From assembly GCF_000292245.2 (NCBI RefSeq), contig NZ_ALPT02000002.1:1-64000 (forward strand): DNA of 64,000 bases, given 5' to 3'. The position numbers were made by a program, and so were the translations under genes. Source of the stretch: Alkalihalobacillus alcalophilus ATCC 27647 = CGMCC 1.3604. Lineage in GTDB: Bacteria > Bacillota > Bacilli > Bacillales > Bacillaceae_D. The notes under the pieces are model-generated. The model was given only the letters and a program-made list of their open reading frames with translations, made no database searches and had not been told where the DNA came from. Position 1 is the first letter of the stretch. Each line of letters begins with the position of its first letter. Below, piece after piece: positions 7,077 through 16,583 of the stretch.

Positions 7077-9503
7077 TCAAAAAAACATTCCACCCATTTG
7101 TGCTTCACTTTTTGTATTCAATCCATACTCATCATCGTATGTATTTTCTACTAACACAAAGATCTCTCCATCTAGATAGGATATCAGCCCACCATTTTGT
7201 ATTAATTCTCTTTTCTCATGTTCAAAAAGATTAATCGAATAATATTGTGCTTTCCTTAACAGATGAGCATACTCTTTAATCGACCTTGAACTATTTAATT
7301 CAGCAATGATCTCTTTTCCTTCTCCATAAGGAACGAGTACAGAAGTCGTTAAACTTTCAATTACTTGAAAGTTCTCAGCTGCTGTACGGTAACTATTGGC
7401 TAAATATAAATCAAATTTCTGGTTGTATGAACGAGCTTCTGCTAAATATTTATTTTTCTTCCTTGATGCATACAGTAAGTCAACCATGTCCGTTCCAAGA
7501 CTAGGAATTGGGTAATTTAAGCTCACTTTTAATTCTGTGTAATACACCTGAAAAAACCTCTCTATCGCCTGCCTAGATAAGAGATGCCCACCATGTACGG
7601 TTGAATCTCTTTTTAAATCTTTTAAAATTTGCTTTGTGACCATTTTCCCTGCTTGTATTTCTGATAATTTGTCCAAATTTTCTTCTTCATGATCAATCAT
7701 ATAAACGGATTGAAGCCCGTCCATTTCACCGTGACGATTACACCTACCTGCTGCTTGGGCAACCGAATCTAAACCAGCTAAAGAACGGACTACTGATTGA
7801 AAGCTAATATCTACGCCTGCTTCAATCAGTTGCGTACTTACACATAATACTTTTTCTCGATTTTTTAATTTCTTCCTCATCTCAGCCAACTTTTTATTAC
7901 GATGAGCTGCACACATGGAAGTGCTTAAATGGTAAAGAGAAACATCCCCGCCTATCTCTTTTAACTTCTCATATAAATCTCGTACTACTGATTTTGTATT
8001 TAAAATAACCAAGATACTCTCTTTTTCTTTCATCTGTTCTTCAATAAATGATACAAGTTTCTCATTTGTAAAAGTACTTTCTGAAGCCAAATCAATCATT
8101 TCCACTCGTTTGAAAGCATCAATTACCTTATCAACTTGTGCGATCATTTCACCATCATGTGTTATCTCCAACTTCTGCTCAACAAAATTTAGAGCAGGTT
8201 GAGTCGCTGTACAAAGAACCATCGTAGAGTGGGCATAATCTTTCAAAAAATTAAGAGCATCATTAAAAAGAGAAACACATGAAGTAGGAACCTTTTGAAC
8301 TTCATCAAAAATGACCACTGATTCACTAAGATTATGCATCCTTCTACTATTACGACTTCCCTTCGCATAAAACACATTTAAAAATTGAACCATCGTCGTA
8401 AAAATAATAGGCGAATCCCAGTTATCCTTCGCCAACTTTAGTTTCTGCTTATTTGAAATTCTTCCATCCTCAGCTTCATCATCTATCGAATCATTAATAA
8501 TATTTGAATGATGTTCTAATATGTTCGCATCATCCTGTAAAATTTCTCTGACTTCCTGAGCATTTTGTTCAATAATTGTTGTAAACGGGACAATATAAAT
8601 AATCCGTTTTTTCTTTTGTAATAAAGCATGCCGCAAGCCAAACCTTAAGCTTGCTAAAGTCTTCCCTCCACCCGTTGGAATCGACAGAGTATAAATGCCT
8701 GAGGGACGTTCGGCAAATTTTGCACATTGTTCAGACATTTCGCTTCTCAACTTATCAATGGGAGATGGTTCACCTTGTTCACTTTTGAATGAATCAATCT
8801 TCTTCATTAACCTATGATAAAATTTTTGAAAAAGTTCTTCTGTATCAACCTCTAATTCATACGAAACATTCTCCTCAAACAGACGTGTATTCGTCCGATC
8901 CCCATCAATTAATGTGCTAAAAATAAACTTTATTAAAAACATTAGGTTTTTTTCGCGTTCAAGTGGTCTTTTTCGATTAAAAATCTCTAATTCTTTTGCT
9001 GCACGCTCTACATATTCTTTGAATTCAGATTCGCTCATTACATGCTCAAAAAATAGCCTCTTTGTTTCACTAAACTCCGGAAAAGGCTTTTCTTTTACAC
9101 GATACAAATAATTCGATTCTAATTGCGGGGTTAGAAAATCTAGCAAATAAGAATGATGAGATAAAATACTATTTCCAACTACCTCTGATAAAATCAAATA
9201 CCACATCTTCTCTTTTGCTTTATTAGAATGATACATTTCATAAAGTAACTTACCACCAGCTGTAGAATGATCGACACTTCCCCGCTTAGATGGTGCATCC
9301 GGATTTTCAATCGCATTCAATAAGTAATCTCGGAATTCGCACGTATACTTACCTAGGTCATGCAGCAAACCCGCTAATCCAGCGATATGTTTAACCCCTA
9401 TTTTCTCACCATAGCCTTCTGCTAAATGTTTTACTTCGAGTAAATGTTCTCTTACTGTTTGGATTTTCCCATCAGATTCACGAACATGTGCGATAAACTC
9501 CAT
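7077..9503 (-). CDS. cas3: CRISPR-associated helicase/nuclease Cas3, type I-C
   Basis: 808 aa. N-terminal HD nuclease domain (HDLGKY, H48-D49), then a superfamily 2 helicase: Walker A PTGGGKT (about 276-282), DEVQ box (400-403), CTATQP (431-436), QLIEAGVDIS (558-567) and QAAGRCNRHG (583-592). Cas3 is recruited by Cascade to unwind and degrade target DNA. All key motifs are present. It has its own upstream region and is separated from cas5 by the hairpin at 7043-7068, the mini-crRNA and the small ORF, so interference and Cascade expression can be controlled separately. Confidence 0.98.
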   Translation of the reverse strand: MEFIAHVRESDGKIQTVREHLLEVKHLAEGYGEKIGVKHIAGLAGLLHDLGKYTCEFRDYLLNAIENPDAPSKRGSVDHSTAGGKLLYEMYHSNKAKEKMWYLILSEVVGNSILSHHSYLLDFLTPQLESNYLYRVKEKPFPEFSETKRLFFEHVMSESEFKEYVERAAKELEIFNRKRPLEREKNLMFLIKFIFSTLIDGDRTNTRLFEENVSYELEVDTEELFQKFYHRLMKKIDSFKSEQGEPSPIDKLRSEMSEQCAKFAERPSGIYTLSIPTGGGKTLASLRFGLRHALLQKKKRIIYIVPFTTIIEQNAQEVREILQDDANILEHHSNIINDSIDDEAEDGRISNKQKLKLAKDNWDSPIIFTTMVQFLNVFYAKGSRNSRRMHNLSESVVIFDEVQKVPTSCVSLFNDALNFLKDYAHSTMVLCTATQPALNFVEQKLEITHDGEMIAQVDKVIDAFKRVEMIDLASESTFTNEKLVSFIEEQMKEKESILVILNTKSVVRDLYEKLKEIGGDVSLYHLSTSMCAAHRNKKLAEMRKKLKNREKVLCVSTQLIEAGVDISFQSVVRSLAGLDSVAQAAGRCNRHGEMDGLQSVYMIDHEEENLDKLSEIQAGKMVTKQILKDLKRDSTVHGGHLLSRQAIERFFQVYYTELKVSLNYPIPSLGTDMVDLLYASRKKNKYLAEARSYNQKFDLYLANSYRTAAENFQVIESLTTSVLVPYGEGKEIIAELNSSRSIKEYAHLLRKAQYYSINLFEHEKRELIQNGGLISYLDGEIFVLVENTYDDEYGLNTKSEAQMGGMFF

Positions 9504-9985
9504 CCAATCCTCCTCTCAAAAATCAAAAACAGCAAAAAAACCATTATTATGATTTTCTTGCTGTTTCTCTAGGGGTATCATTTTGTTATTAACTTATATT
9601 ATAGTCATTATATACCAACAAATAGAACTAGTCTATTATACCTATCAAATTATTTGAGTTTTTTTTAAAAGTTATGAATTAGCTAAATCGTTGGATGAGC
9701 AAAAAATTAGAAAATGGAGAAGGGGATCAAGAGATTTATTGACTCAAATTCTTGAATTATTTTATCGAAATAGAAGAGTTATAATACGAAGAGTTTATTT
9801 GAAATTTTAAAGTTCGCACCTTGAACACACGTATACAAGGTGCGACTGCGAAAATTAGCACAAACTAACACAATATAAGCATTATTTCGTCATAATCATT
9901 TGCATTCATTTCATTTTTATCTGAATTTTATACTTTCATTCTAAATCACTTTGTTTCATCCTACAACGTTGAAAAAATTCCTCAC
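9504..9985. other. Intergenic region upstream of cas3
   Basis: The cas3-proximal part (9504-9660) is AT-rich, with several TATAAT hexamers on the minus strand and a possible 5'-UTR stem (AAACAGCAA/TTGCTGTTT). A stretch at about 9672-9810 reads open on plus for 40-odd residues (ELAKSLDEQKIRKWRRGS...) but has no start codon or ribosome site; it may be the tail of a lost gene. The hairpin at 9812-9846 is listed separately. Nothing clear was seen in 9870-9985. Confidence 0.5.
9812..9868 (-). repeat. Leader-repeat-like remnant upstream of cas3
   Basis: Minus strand: GTCGCACCTTG, 12-nt loop, CAAGGTGCG, giving a 9-bp stem (9815-9823/9836-9844). It begins exactly like the CRISPR repeat but has a longer loop and no GATTGAAAT end. 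The flank (AATTTTCGCA just before GTCGC) resembles the real leader end (CATTTTCGCT), as does the next stretch of about 10 bases. It may be a decayed leader-repeat junction. Confidence 0.5.
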
Positions 9986-10948
9986 CTATTCTTTAATAAA
10001 ATTCACCATAAATTCTCCATCCACCTTACCAACTTCAGCTCGTAACGCGGCAATAACCGCACCACCTACAGGGGCAATTTTCGGTAAGACAAAATGAAAT
10101 GAATAGATTTTGTGTTCCTTTAATTGTTTTTCGATTCCAGCTTGTAATAAATCGGCTCGGTTCATGACACCGCCTGTTAAGACAATTGGCAAACTGGTAT
10201 CCGTTCGAACGTTTCCTCTTTTTATCAATGTTGCGATTTGATGCCCGAGCAATTCGGCTTGCTCATTTAAAATTTGTAAGGCAACCCCATCCTTTTGATC
10301 AGCAGCGGCCATCACGTGTCGACTTAAGGAAGCAATCGTTTCACGAGCTTTTTCTTCATAAATAAATGGAATCAATGCTGCTGGATTATCTATTTGGAAG
10401 TGAGTCAAAATCAGCTTTGTTAATAAAGTCTCGTTGCCTGTTCCATCATAGGCTTGAAAGACAGCACTAACGCCCGCTTTCCCAATCGCATATCCACTTC
10501 CTTCATCTCCGACTAAATAGCCCCAGCCACCGACACGATAGCGGTTATTATCGCGATCTACACCGTATGTAATCGAACCAGTTCCTGAAATTTGCACGAC
10601 TCCAGGTAAACCCATCGTACCTGAATAAAGAGCAATAATCGCATCATTATCAACCTCCACCAGGATACCAGGAATCAATTTTTGTAGAAATTCTTTAATG
10701 ACTTCTTGCCGATTTGTCCCCTCCATACCAGAAAGTCCGGCAAATAAACTACTGACTTGTTGATAGGCCAGCTCATTTTGCTCCTTTAAGGCGAATAGTA
10801 ATTGCTTTAGTTCCTCTTTAGCCTGCTCCATCCCAACGCTATTTGGATTTGTCGCACCAACCGTTATTTCAGCTGCCACATGACCTTTTTCACTTACTAG
10901 AACACCTGTCGTCTTTGTCCCCCCGCCATCAATACCAATCACATACAT
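9986..10948 (-). CDS. BadF/BadG-type amino-sugar kinase (MurNAc/GlcNAc kinase, MurK- or NagK-like)
   Basis: 320 aa. ASKHA-fold kinase with the N-terminal phosphate loop GIDGGGTKTTG, a GTGSITYG segment and the GGWGYLVGDEGSG motif of the BadF/BadG/BcrA/BcrD sugar-kinase branch. Family members phosphorylate GlcNAc, MurNAc or both, using ATP in the cytoplasm. Start chosen at 10948, with GGAGG 7 bases upstream. The nearby murQ and ABC-type importer, with no PTS permease in view, suggest it makes MurNAc-6-phosphate for MurQ. It could equally act on GlcNAc released by NagZ; specificity cannot be read here. Confidence 0.8.
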   Translation of the reverse strand: MYVIGIDGGGTKTTGVLVSEKGHVAAEITVGATNPNSVGMEQAKEELKQLLFALKEQNELAYQQVSSLFAGLSGMEGTNRQEVIKEFLQKLIPGILVEVDNDAIIALYSGTMGLPGVVQISGTGSITYGVDRDNNRYRVGGWGYLVGDEGSGYAIGKAGVSAVFQAYDGTGNETLLTKLILTHFQIDNPAALIPFIYEEKARETIASLSRHVMAAADQKDGVALQILNEQAELLGHQIATLIKRGNVRTDTSLPIVLTGGVMNRADLLQAGIEKQLKEHKIYSFHFVLPKIAPVGGAVIAALRAEVGKVDGEFMVNFIKE

Positions 10949-11154
10949 AAAATCGCCTCCATCTTTCTTTTCCTCATCATAGCGAATTTCCTATATAGTT
11001 GTCTATACCTATTATAACAACCTTGCTCCATTAGTCTAAGATACAATAATATTTTTATTACACCCCGTTTTTTTGTACAAATATACATATATAAACAATC
11101 GAAATCCCTTTATGATGAATGTATGCGATTACGTTTTGAAAAGGAGTTGTTTTT

Positions 11155-12570
11155 ATGATAACAACTAAAATTAAAAAAGAAATTATTATGATTGTCGGTG
11201 AAAATAACTACGAGGATTCACCCGCTAGTAAGCTCGTTTATTCCTTTGATGCAACTCCACAATTTCAAGCGATGCCAGATGCTGTCGTCTCGCCTAGAAA
11301 TAAAGAAGAAATTGCTCAAATCGTCAAGCTATGTAATAGCCATCAGATCCCGATCGTCCCCCGTGGTTCTGGGACTAATTTAAGTGCGGGTACGACTCCA
11401 CTTGAAGGTGGAATCGTACTTTTATTTAAACATCTCGATCAAATTTTAGAAATAGATGAAGAGAACTTAACGATTACCGTTCAACCCGGGGTAAACACGC
11501 TCGAAATGAGCCAAGCCGTTGAAGAGATTGGATTATTTTATCCCCCGGACCCGAGTTCGATGAAAATATCACAAATCGGCGGCAATATTAATGAAAATTC
11601 AGGCGGGTTACGTGGCTTAAAATACGGGGTGACACGTGATTATGTACTCGGACTTGAAATCGTTTTACCTAATGGCTCAATCATTCGCACTGGTGGAAAG
11701 CTCGCCAAGGATGTCGCAGGTTACGATTTAACACGCCTTTTTGTTGGGTCTGAAGGTACGCTCGGAATTATTACGGAAGCGACGTTAAAATTAATACCAA
11801 AACCAGAAACGAAAAAGACGGTTCTTGCTCTTTATCAAAGTATGGATGCGGCAGCTCAGTCCGTCTCGAACATTATTGCCAACCGTGTCATTCCAGCAAC
11901 TCTTGAATTTCTTGACCAGCCAACGCTCAAAGTTGTAGAAGATTTCTCAAAAATTGGGCTGCCTACACATGTGGAAGCTGTTCTTTTAATTGAGCAAGAT
12001 GGCCCCATTGAATCCGTTCTTAAAGACATCGAAAAAATTGTCACGATTTGTAAAGAACACGGAGCAATTGAAGTCAATATGGCTCAATCAGCTGAAGAAG
12101 CTGAAAAGTTAAGCACCGCAAGACGCTCTGCTTTATCAGCACTGGCTCGCCTAAAGCCAACAACCATTTTAGAAGACGCGACTGTGCCACGTTCGGAAAT
12201 TGCCAATATGGTAAGGGCCATTAACGAGATTGCTGCGAAGCACAACGTTGAAATCTGTACATTTGGTCATGCTGGAGATGGCAACCTGCATCCTACCTGT
12301 ATGACCGATGCGAGGGATACGGAAGAAATTCACCGGGTTGAATTAGCTTTACAAGAAATTTTTGAAAAGGCCGTATCATTAGGCGGCACAATTACGGGTG
12401 AGCATGGGGTCGGAGCAATGAAAGCCCCTTATCTTCATTTGAAGCTGGGCGAGGAAGGAATTGCCGCGATGCAGGGCATTAAACAAGCCTTTGATCCGAA
12501 CAATATTATGAACCCGAGTAAAATTTTTCCAAAGTCGACTCGGAAAAGAATTGTGGTGAATCAACCATGA
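11155..12570 (+). CDS. glcD: Glycolate oxidase FAD subunit GlcD (YsfC-like)
   Basis: 471-aa FAD-linked 2-hydroxyacid oxidase. PCMH-type FAD-binding domain in the N-terminal half (PRGSGTNLSAGT, then QIGGNINENSGG) and the C-terminal FAD-oxidase cap ending GTITGEHGVG with a C-terminal FDPNNIMNP. GlcD oxidises glycolate to glyoxylate together with the iron-sulfur subunit GlcF. Ribosome site AAAGGAG before 11155. glcF overlaps its stop by 4 bases (ATGA). In Bacillus the pair is ysfCD, next to a CdaR-family regulator, as here. Confidence 0.93.
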   Translation: MITTKIKKEIIMIVGENNYEDSPASKLVYSFDATPQFQAMPDAVVSPRNKEEIAQIVKLCNSHQIPIVPRGSGTNLSAGTTPLEGGIVLLFKHLDQILEIDEENLTITVQPGVNTLEMSQAVEEIGLFYPPDPSSMKISQIGGNINENSGGLRGLKYGVTRDYVLGLEIVLPNGSIIRTGGKLAKDVAGYDLTRLFVGSEGTLGIITEATLKLIPKPETKKTVLALYQSMDAAAQSVSNIIANRVIPATLEFLDQPTLKVVEDFSKIGLPTHVEAVLLIEQDGPIESVLKDIEKIVTICKEHGAIEVNMAQSAEEAEKLSTARRSALSALARLKPTTILEDATVPRSEIANMVRAINEIAAKHNVEICTFGHAGDGNLHPTCMTDARDTEEIHRVELALQEIFEKAVSLGGTITGEHGVGAMKAPYLHLKLGEEGIAAMQGIKQAFDPNNIMNPSKIFPKSTRKRIVVNQP

Positions 12571-13898
12571 ACATAATTGAAAAAGAAAGAATCCAAAAGC
12601 AATTTCAAGAGAAGATGGACTATGATGAATTGTTAAACTGTATGCGCTGTGGTTTTTGTTTGCCCACCTGTCCAACTTATATCGAATCAGGAAAAAACGA
12701 GCTTCATTCTCCACGTGGACGAATTGCCATAATGAAAGCAGTCGTCGATGGCGATATCGAACCAGATGAGGAAGTAAAAAAATCCTTGGACATGTGTCTC
12801 GGCTGCCGGGCCTGTGAACCCGTTTGCCCTTCAGGCGTCAAGTATGGCCATTTACTTGAAGAAGCTCGCGATATTATTTATCAAAATAAAAAACCATCCT
12901 TACCTGTGAAAGGATTACGGGAAGTTGTTTTTAATCAGCTGTTCCCACACCAAAATCGCATGGTTGGTCTAGTTGGTTTATTAGGATTTTATCAACGATC
13001 AGGTATTAGTACACTTGCTCGAAAGTCAGGTATGCTAAAAGTTCTTCCCGATTCGATGCAATTAATGGAAAAAGTCATTCCTCTTGCTCCACGGAAAAAA
13101 GAAATAAAAAATCGACCAACACATCTTGAGCCACTTGCGGTTAAAAAGAAAAATGTTGCCTTTTTTAGTGGCTGTTTAATGGACACCGTCTTTATGAAAA
13201 CTAATGAAGCCACCAAAAAGCTACTTCAATATGCTGGCTGTGAAATTGTCATCCCGAAAACTCAAGGTTGTTGTGGAGCCCTTCATGGTCATAGTGGCGA
13301 AAAAATGAAAGCGAAAGAAATGGCGAAGAAAAACATTGAAGCGTTCGAAAAAGCCGAAGTGGATTACATTATTACGAATGCTGGTGGCTGTGGGGCCTTT
13401 TTAGTCGATTATGACCATTTATTAAAAGACGATCCCGAATGGGTAGAGCGTGCCAAGGGTTTTGCCAATAAAATTAAAGACATCACTTCCATTTTAATCG
13501 AGTTAAAATTTGATCAATTACCATTGCAGTTAAATGAGGAAGTTTTGACATACCAAGATTCCTGTCACTTACGAAATGGACAAAAAACATTTATCGAACC
13601 GAGGAAGCTGCTTCAATCGATTTCAGGCTCTGATTTTGTTGAAATGAAAAACGCCGATCGTTGCTGCGGTTCAGCCGGTATTTATAACATCGTCGAATCG
13701 GAAATGTCGATGCAAATCCTCGATTATAAAATGGAACAAACCAAAAAGACAAAAGCAAAAACCATCGTAACCGCCAACCCAGGCTGCTTATTACAAATGA
13801 AACTCGGTATAGAAAAAGAAGGCCTGAGTGAGCAAATGCGTGCCATTCATATCGTTGATTTATTATTAGAAGCATATGAGAATGCTAAGAATAAATAG
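12567..13898 (+). CDS. glcF: Glycolate oxidase iron-sulfur subunit GlcF (YsfD-like)
   Basis: 443 aa. Two 4Fe-4S binding motifs near the N-terminus (C25, C28, C31, C35 and C77, C80, C83, C87), then two CCG domains (GCCGALHGHSG and RCCGSAGIYN) typical of electron-transfer subunits of GlcD-type and LutA-type enzymes. It passes electrons from GlcD towards the membrane quinone pool. Translationally coupled to glcD. An imperfect GC-rich stem-loop follows at about 13915-13955. Confidence 0.93.
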   Translation: MNIIEKERIQKQFQEKMDYDELLNCMRCGFCLPTCPTYIESGKNELHSPRGRIAIMKAVVDGDIEPDEEVKKSLDMCLGCRACEPVCPSGVKYGHLLEEARDIIYQNKKPSLPVKGLREVVFNQLFPHQNRMVGLVGLLGFYQRSGISTLARKSGMLKVLPDSMQLMEKVIPLAPRKKEIKNRPTHLEPLAVKKKNVAFFSGCLMDTVFMKTNEATKKLLQYAGCEIVIPKTQGCCGALHGHSGEKMKAKEMAKKNIEAFEKAEVDYIITNAGGCGAFLVDYDHLLKDDPEWVERAKGFANKIKDITSILIELKFDQLPLQLNEEVLTYQDSCHLRNGQKTFIEPRKLLQSISGSDFVEMKNADRCCGSAGIYNIVESEMSMQILDYKMEQTKKTKAKTIVTANPGCLLQMKLGIEKEGLSEQMRAIHIVDLLLEAYENAKNK

Positions 13899-14024
13899 AA
13901 AGATAGTGATATTAAGGGTGAGGAGTACAGATGCTTCTCCCCCCTTATTTTCAAAACACCAATTCATTAGAAAGCACGGGAGGGACTCCGTTTTAGTGGC
14001 ATTTTAAAGGTTAGTGCTTTCTTT

Positions 14025-14250
14025 TTTGTCCTATAAACCTTGGTTATACGTCATTTCAACACTCGGCTCCTTCCCTTTTGTCCTATAAACCTTGGTTATG
14101 CGTCATTTCAACACTCGGCTCCTTCCCTTTTGTCCTATAAACCTTGGTTATGCGTCATTTCAACACTTGGCTTCTCCCCGTTTGTCCTATAAACCTTGGT
14201 TATGCGTCATTTCACCACCCGGCTTCTTCCCTTTTGTCTTATAAATCCCA
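14025..14250. repeat. Family A tandem repeat, 52-bp unit, about 4.3 copies
   Basis: Units start at 14025, 14077, 14129 and 14181, with a decayed partial at 14233. Each begins TTTGTCCTATAAACCTTGG and continues TTATGCGTCATTTCA. It lies between the convergent ends of glcF and cdaR. No coding function is seen. Confidence 0.9.
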
Positions 14251-14262
14251 TATCACCTTCCC

Positions 14263-15393
14263 TTAAACCTCGCCACGCAAGGAAAATGCCAAATAAAACA
14301 AAGTCAAGCCGAGTGTTTCTTTTGCATCAATTCCGGTTAATTCGCGAATTTGCTTTAAGCGATAGTGAAGCGTATTTTTGTGAATATGAAGGGCTTCTGC
14401 CGTATCGACAATCGATTGATTATGAATCAAATAACTACGTAACGTTCCTTGTAGCTCTGGCTCGCTTTCTAATCTTCCAAGAACTCGCTCAAGAAATTCA
14501 TCTTTAACAGAATGCTCCATCTCTGCCCCTATAATCTCAAGCAATAACTCTTCAGAATAAATAATGCCCTTCTCGATGGTTGCAGCTTTGATAGCCTTAC
14601 TTGCCTCATGATAAGCCCGTTTTAACGAGTATGTTGTGACTGATTCACTCACACCAATAGAGAAACGTCGGTTTTCTCCATTTTTCAAAAAAGCTTTTCT
14701 CCAACGAATTAATTCAGCTTCTAGCCTTTCATCTCGACAAGTCTCCTCACCCTCTATAGCACGTAACAATAGAAAGCGGCCATCTTGCCACCGAATCAAG
14801 ACATCTTCACTTCGATGGGGAAATTGATTTTGAAACCATTCATTCATAAAAAACGACACAGCTTGCCCGTCCTCGTCACTTGCCTCCATTAAAATACAGA
14901 GGTATGGAAAACCAACCGAAATACCAAGCAATTGACCACGTTTAATAAAAGCTTCATCCACCTCGTTAAGCATTACCCATTCATTAAAAAAAGCTTCAAG
15001 TCCACGTGTTTGCCATTCCTTTTGTTCCAAATGATACGTTTCTTTAATCATCAACTCGGTCATTTTTCTTAACAAATCAGCGTATGGTTCGATTTCACTT
15101 GGATGTCCGGTTACACCAATTACACCAATAATTTTCCTCTCAAACATTAGTGGTAAATTGATTCCGTATTTGACCCCTTTGAAGCGTTCCCTATTCTGTT
15201 CATTAATATAGAGCTTTTTTTTCGATTTTAAGACATGATAAGCACCTTGATGAAAATCACCGACTCGGTTCGATTCAGTTGCCGCAATGATCGTTCCCTT
15301 TTCATCAACGACAATCATACTCTCATGCATGACTAATCGAACTTCATCAATGACCTTTTGGGCAAGTTCAGGTAATAACCGCATTCCTTTCAC
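14263..15393 (-). CDS. CdaR-family (sugar diacid/PucR-type) transcriptional regulator, YsfB-like
   Basis: 376 aa. N-terminal putative sugar-diacid recognition domain (about 1-135, including QKVIDEVRLVMHESMIVVDE and GVIGVTGHPSEIEPYADL), a middle GGDEF-like region, and a C-terminal PucR helix-turn-helix (IHKNTLHYRLKQIRELTG). It probably activates the convergent glcDF operon in response to glycolate or a related acid, as inferred from the ysfB-ysfCD arrangement in Bacillus. It lies upstream-to-downstream antiparallel to glcF. Confidence 0.85.
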   Translation of the reverse strand: MKGMRLLPELAQKVIDEVRLVMHESMIVVDEKGTIIAATESNRVGDFHQGAYHVLKSKKKLYINEQNRERFKGVKYGINLPLMFERKIIGVIGVTGHPSEIEPYADLLRKMTELMIKETYHLEQKEWQTRGLEAFFNEWVMLNEVDEAFIKRGQLLGISVGFPYLCILMEASDEDGQAVSFFMNEWFQNQFPHRSEDVLIRWQDGRFLLLRAIEGEETCRDERLEAELIRWRKAFLKNGENRRFSIGVSESVTTYSLKRAYHEASKAIKAATIEKGIIYSEELLLEIIGAEMEHSVKDEFLERVLGRLESEPELQGTLRSYLIHNQSIVDTAEALHIHKNTLHYRLKQIRELTGIDAKETLGLTLFYLAFSLRGEV

Positions 15394-15501
15394 CTCTTTT
15401 AAATCCTTACTTTTTTCTTAATTTAGCTACCAAACTACTATATCGCACCCATATCTTCCTTATTCTTTACTATCCGAGACTCACGATGCCACCAAATATA
15501 A

Positions 15502-15540
15502 AAAAAGTGACCCATTGAGGGAGCCCTCGCTGAGTCACCT
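15502..15540 (-). terminator. Terminator after murR
   Basis: Minus strand: a long GC-rich stem (GTGACTCAGC... pairing with ...GGGTCAC) followed by seven Ts. Closes the leftward murQ-to-murR cluster. Confidence 0.85.
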
Positions 15541-15560
15541 AATTTCCCGATACACGATAC

Positions 15561-16443
15561 CTACTTAACCTTTGTTCTTCCTTTACTTGGAAAACGCAAT
15601 GTCTCGACTACATTTCTCGTTTCATTTAAATGCTTAACCGACTTGTCATATTGAGAAGAGGCGACACACATAAATAAAATGTCGATCACTTGGAGTTGAG
15701 CAATTCGTGATGACGTTGCACCACTTCGGAAAGTTGGTTCTTTTGTCGCAGATGTATAAAGCTGAATATCAGCCGTTTCACTGACGAGCGATTGCCCATA
15801 CTTCGTTAAACTTATCGTAGACAGCCCTTTATTCTTAGCGACCTCCAAAAATTGACTAACCTCTCTCGTTTCACCAGAAAAAGAAATTCCAATCGCCACA
15901 TCTTCATCCGTAGCAGTTGCGACTAATGTCGTTGCCATATGAACATCGGTAAAAGCGTACGTTGTTTTATCAATACGTAAAAACTTCTGCTGAGCATCGT
16001 GAGCGATAATTCCAGAAGCTCCGATCCCAAAAAAGTGAATACGTCTTGCCTTATTTAACTTTTCAATCGCTTTTTCTAATTCTTCAATATTTAAAAGTTC
16101 GGCTGTTTCACGAATCGTTTGAATGGAATTGCTCGTCATTTTGTCAATAATCGTTATCGCCGATTCATTCGGTTCAATATCTCTGAGTCCGTGCTCTATT
16201 TTCTTTTGTAAGTCTCCTGCAATCCGTAACTTCAAATCTGGTAAACCTTTTAAATTTAACGATTTACATAAACGAATTACGGCAGCACTACTTGTGGCAC
16301 TTCTTTTCCCTAATTCATGTGCTGTCAACGAAATAGACTCCTGTGGATGCTCAATGAGATATTCAGCAATTTTTTTTCTCAGAAGGAGGTAGTTTTGGCA
16401 ACATTTCCGTTAACATAACAAGGCCGCCCGTCATAAATGACAT
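15561..16443 (-). pseudogene. murR: MurR-like RpiR-family regulator, frameshifted near the N-terminus
   Basis: HTH_6 (RpiR) N-terminus plus C-terminal SIS domain (FFGIGASGIIAHDAQQKF, AIGISFSGETREV) that would bind MurNAc-6-phosphate. The full start is probably the ATG at 16443 (AAGGG 10 bases upstream). That frame reads ...LPKLPPSEKK, then breaks in a run of eight A (plus-strand T 16370-16377). Removing one base restores IAEYLIEHPQESIS and joins the rest, which otherwise starts at the internal ATG 16328 (255 aa). Last gene of the salvage cluster. It is either a sequencing error or a real lesion that would remove the first helices of the DNA-binding domain. Confidence 0.8.
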
Positions 16444-16583
16444 TTCGTATCAACCCTTTTCCATCAAAATATTCTTAATGTCATTATACTAGATTTCTGA
16501 TCGCATCACACTGATTAAGGATTGACCTTTTTTTATCATAATTGTTTTTCTATTTGCTCCTCCATAAACATCTTGATCTTCTT

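Noticed and set aside
9672..9810. Open stretch reading ELAKSLDEQKIRKWRRGS on plus
   Set aside because: No start codon or ribosome site and too short to assign; noted only as possible gene remnant.
11041..11150. cre or CdaR site upstream of glcD
   Set aside because: No good consensus match found by eye.
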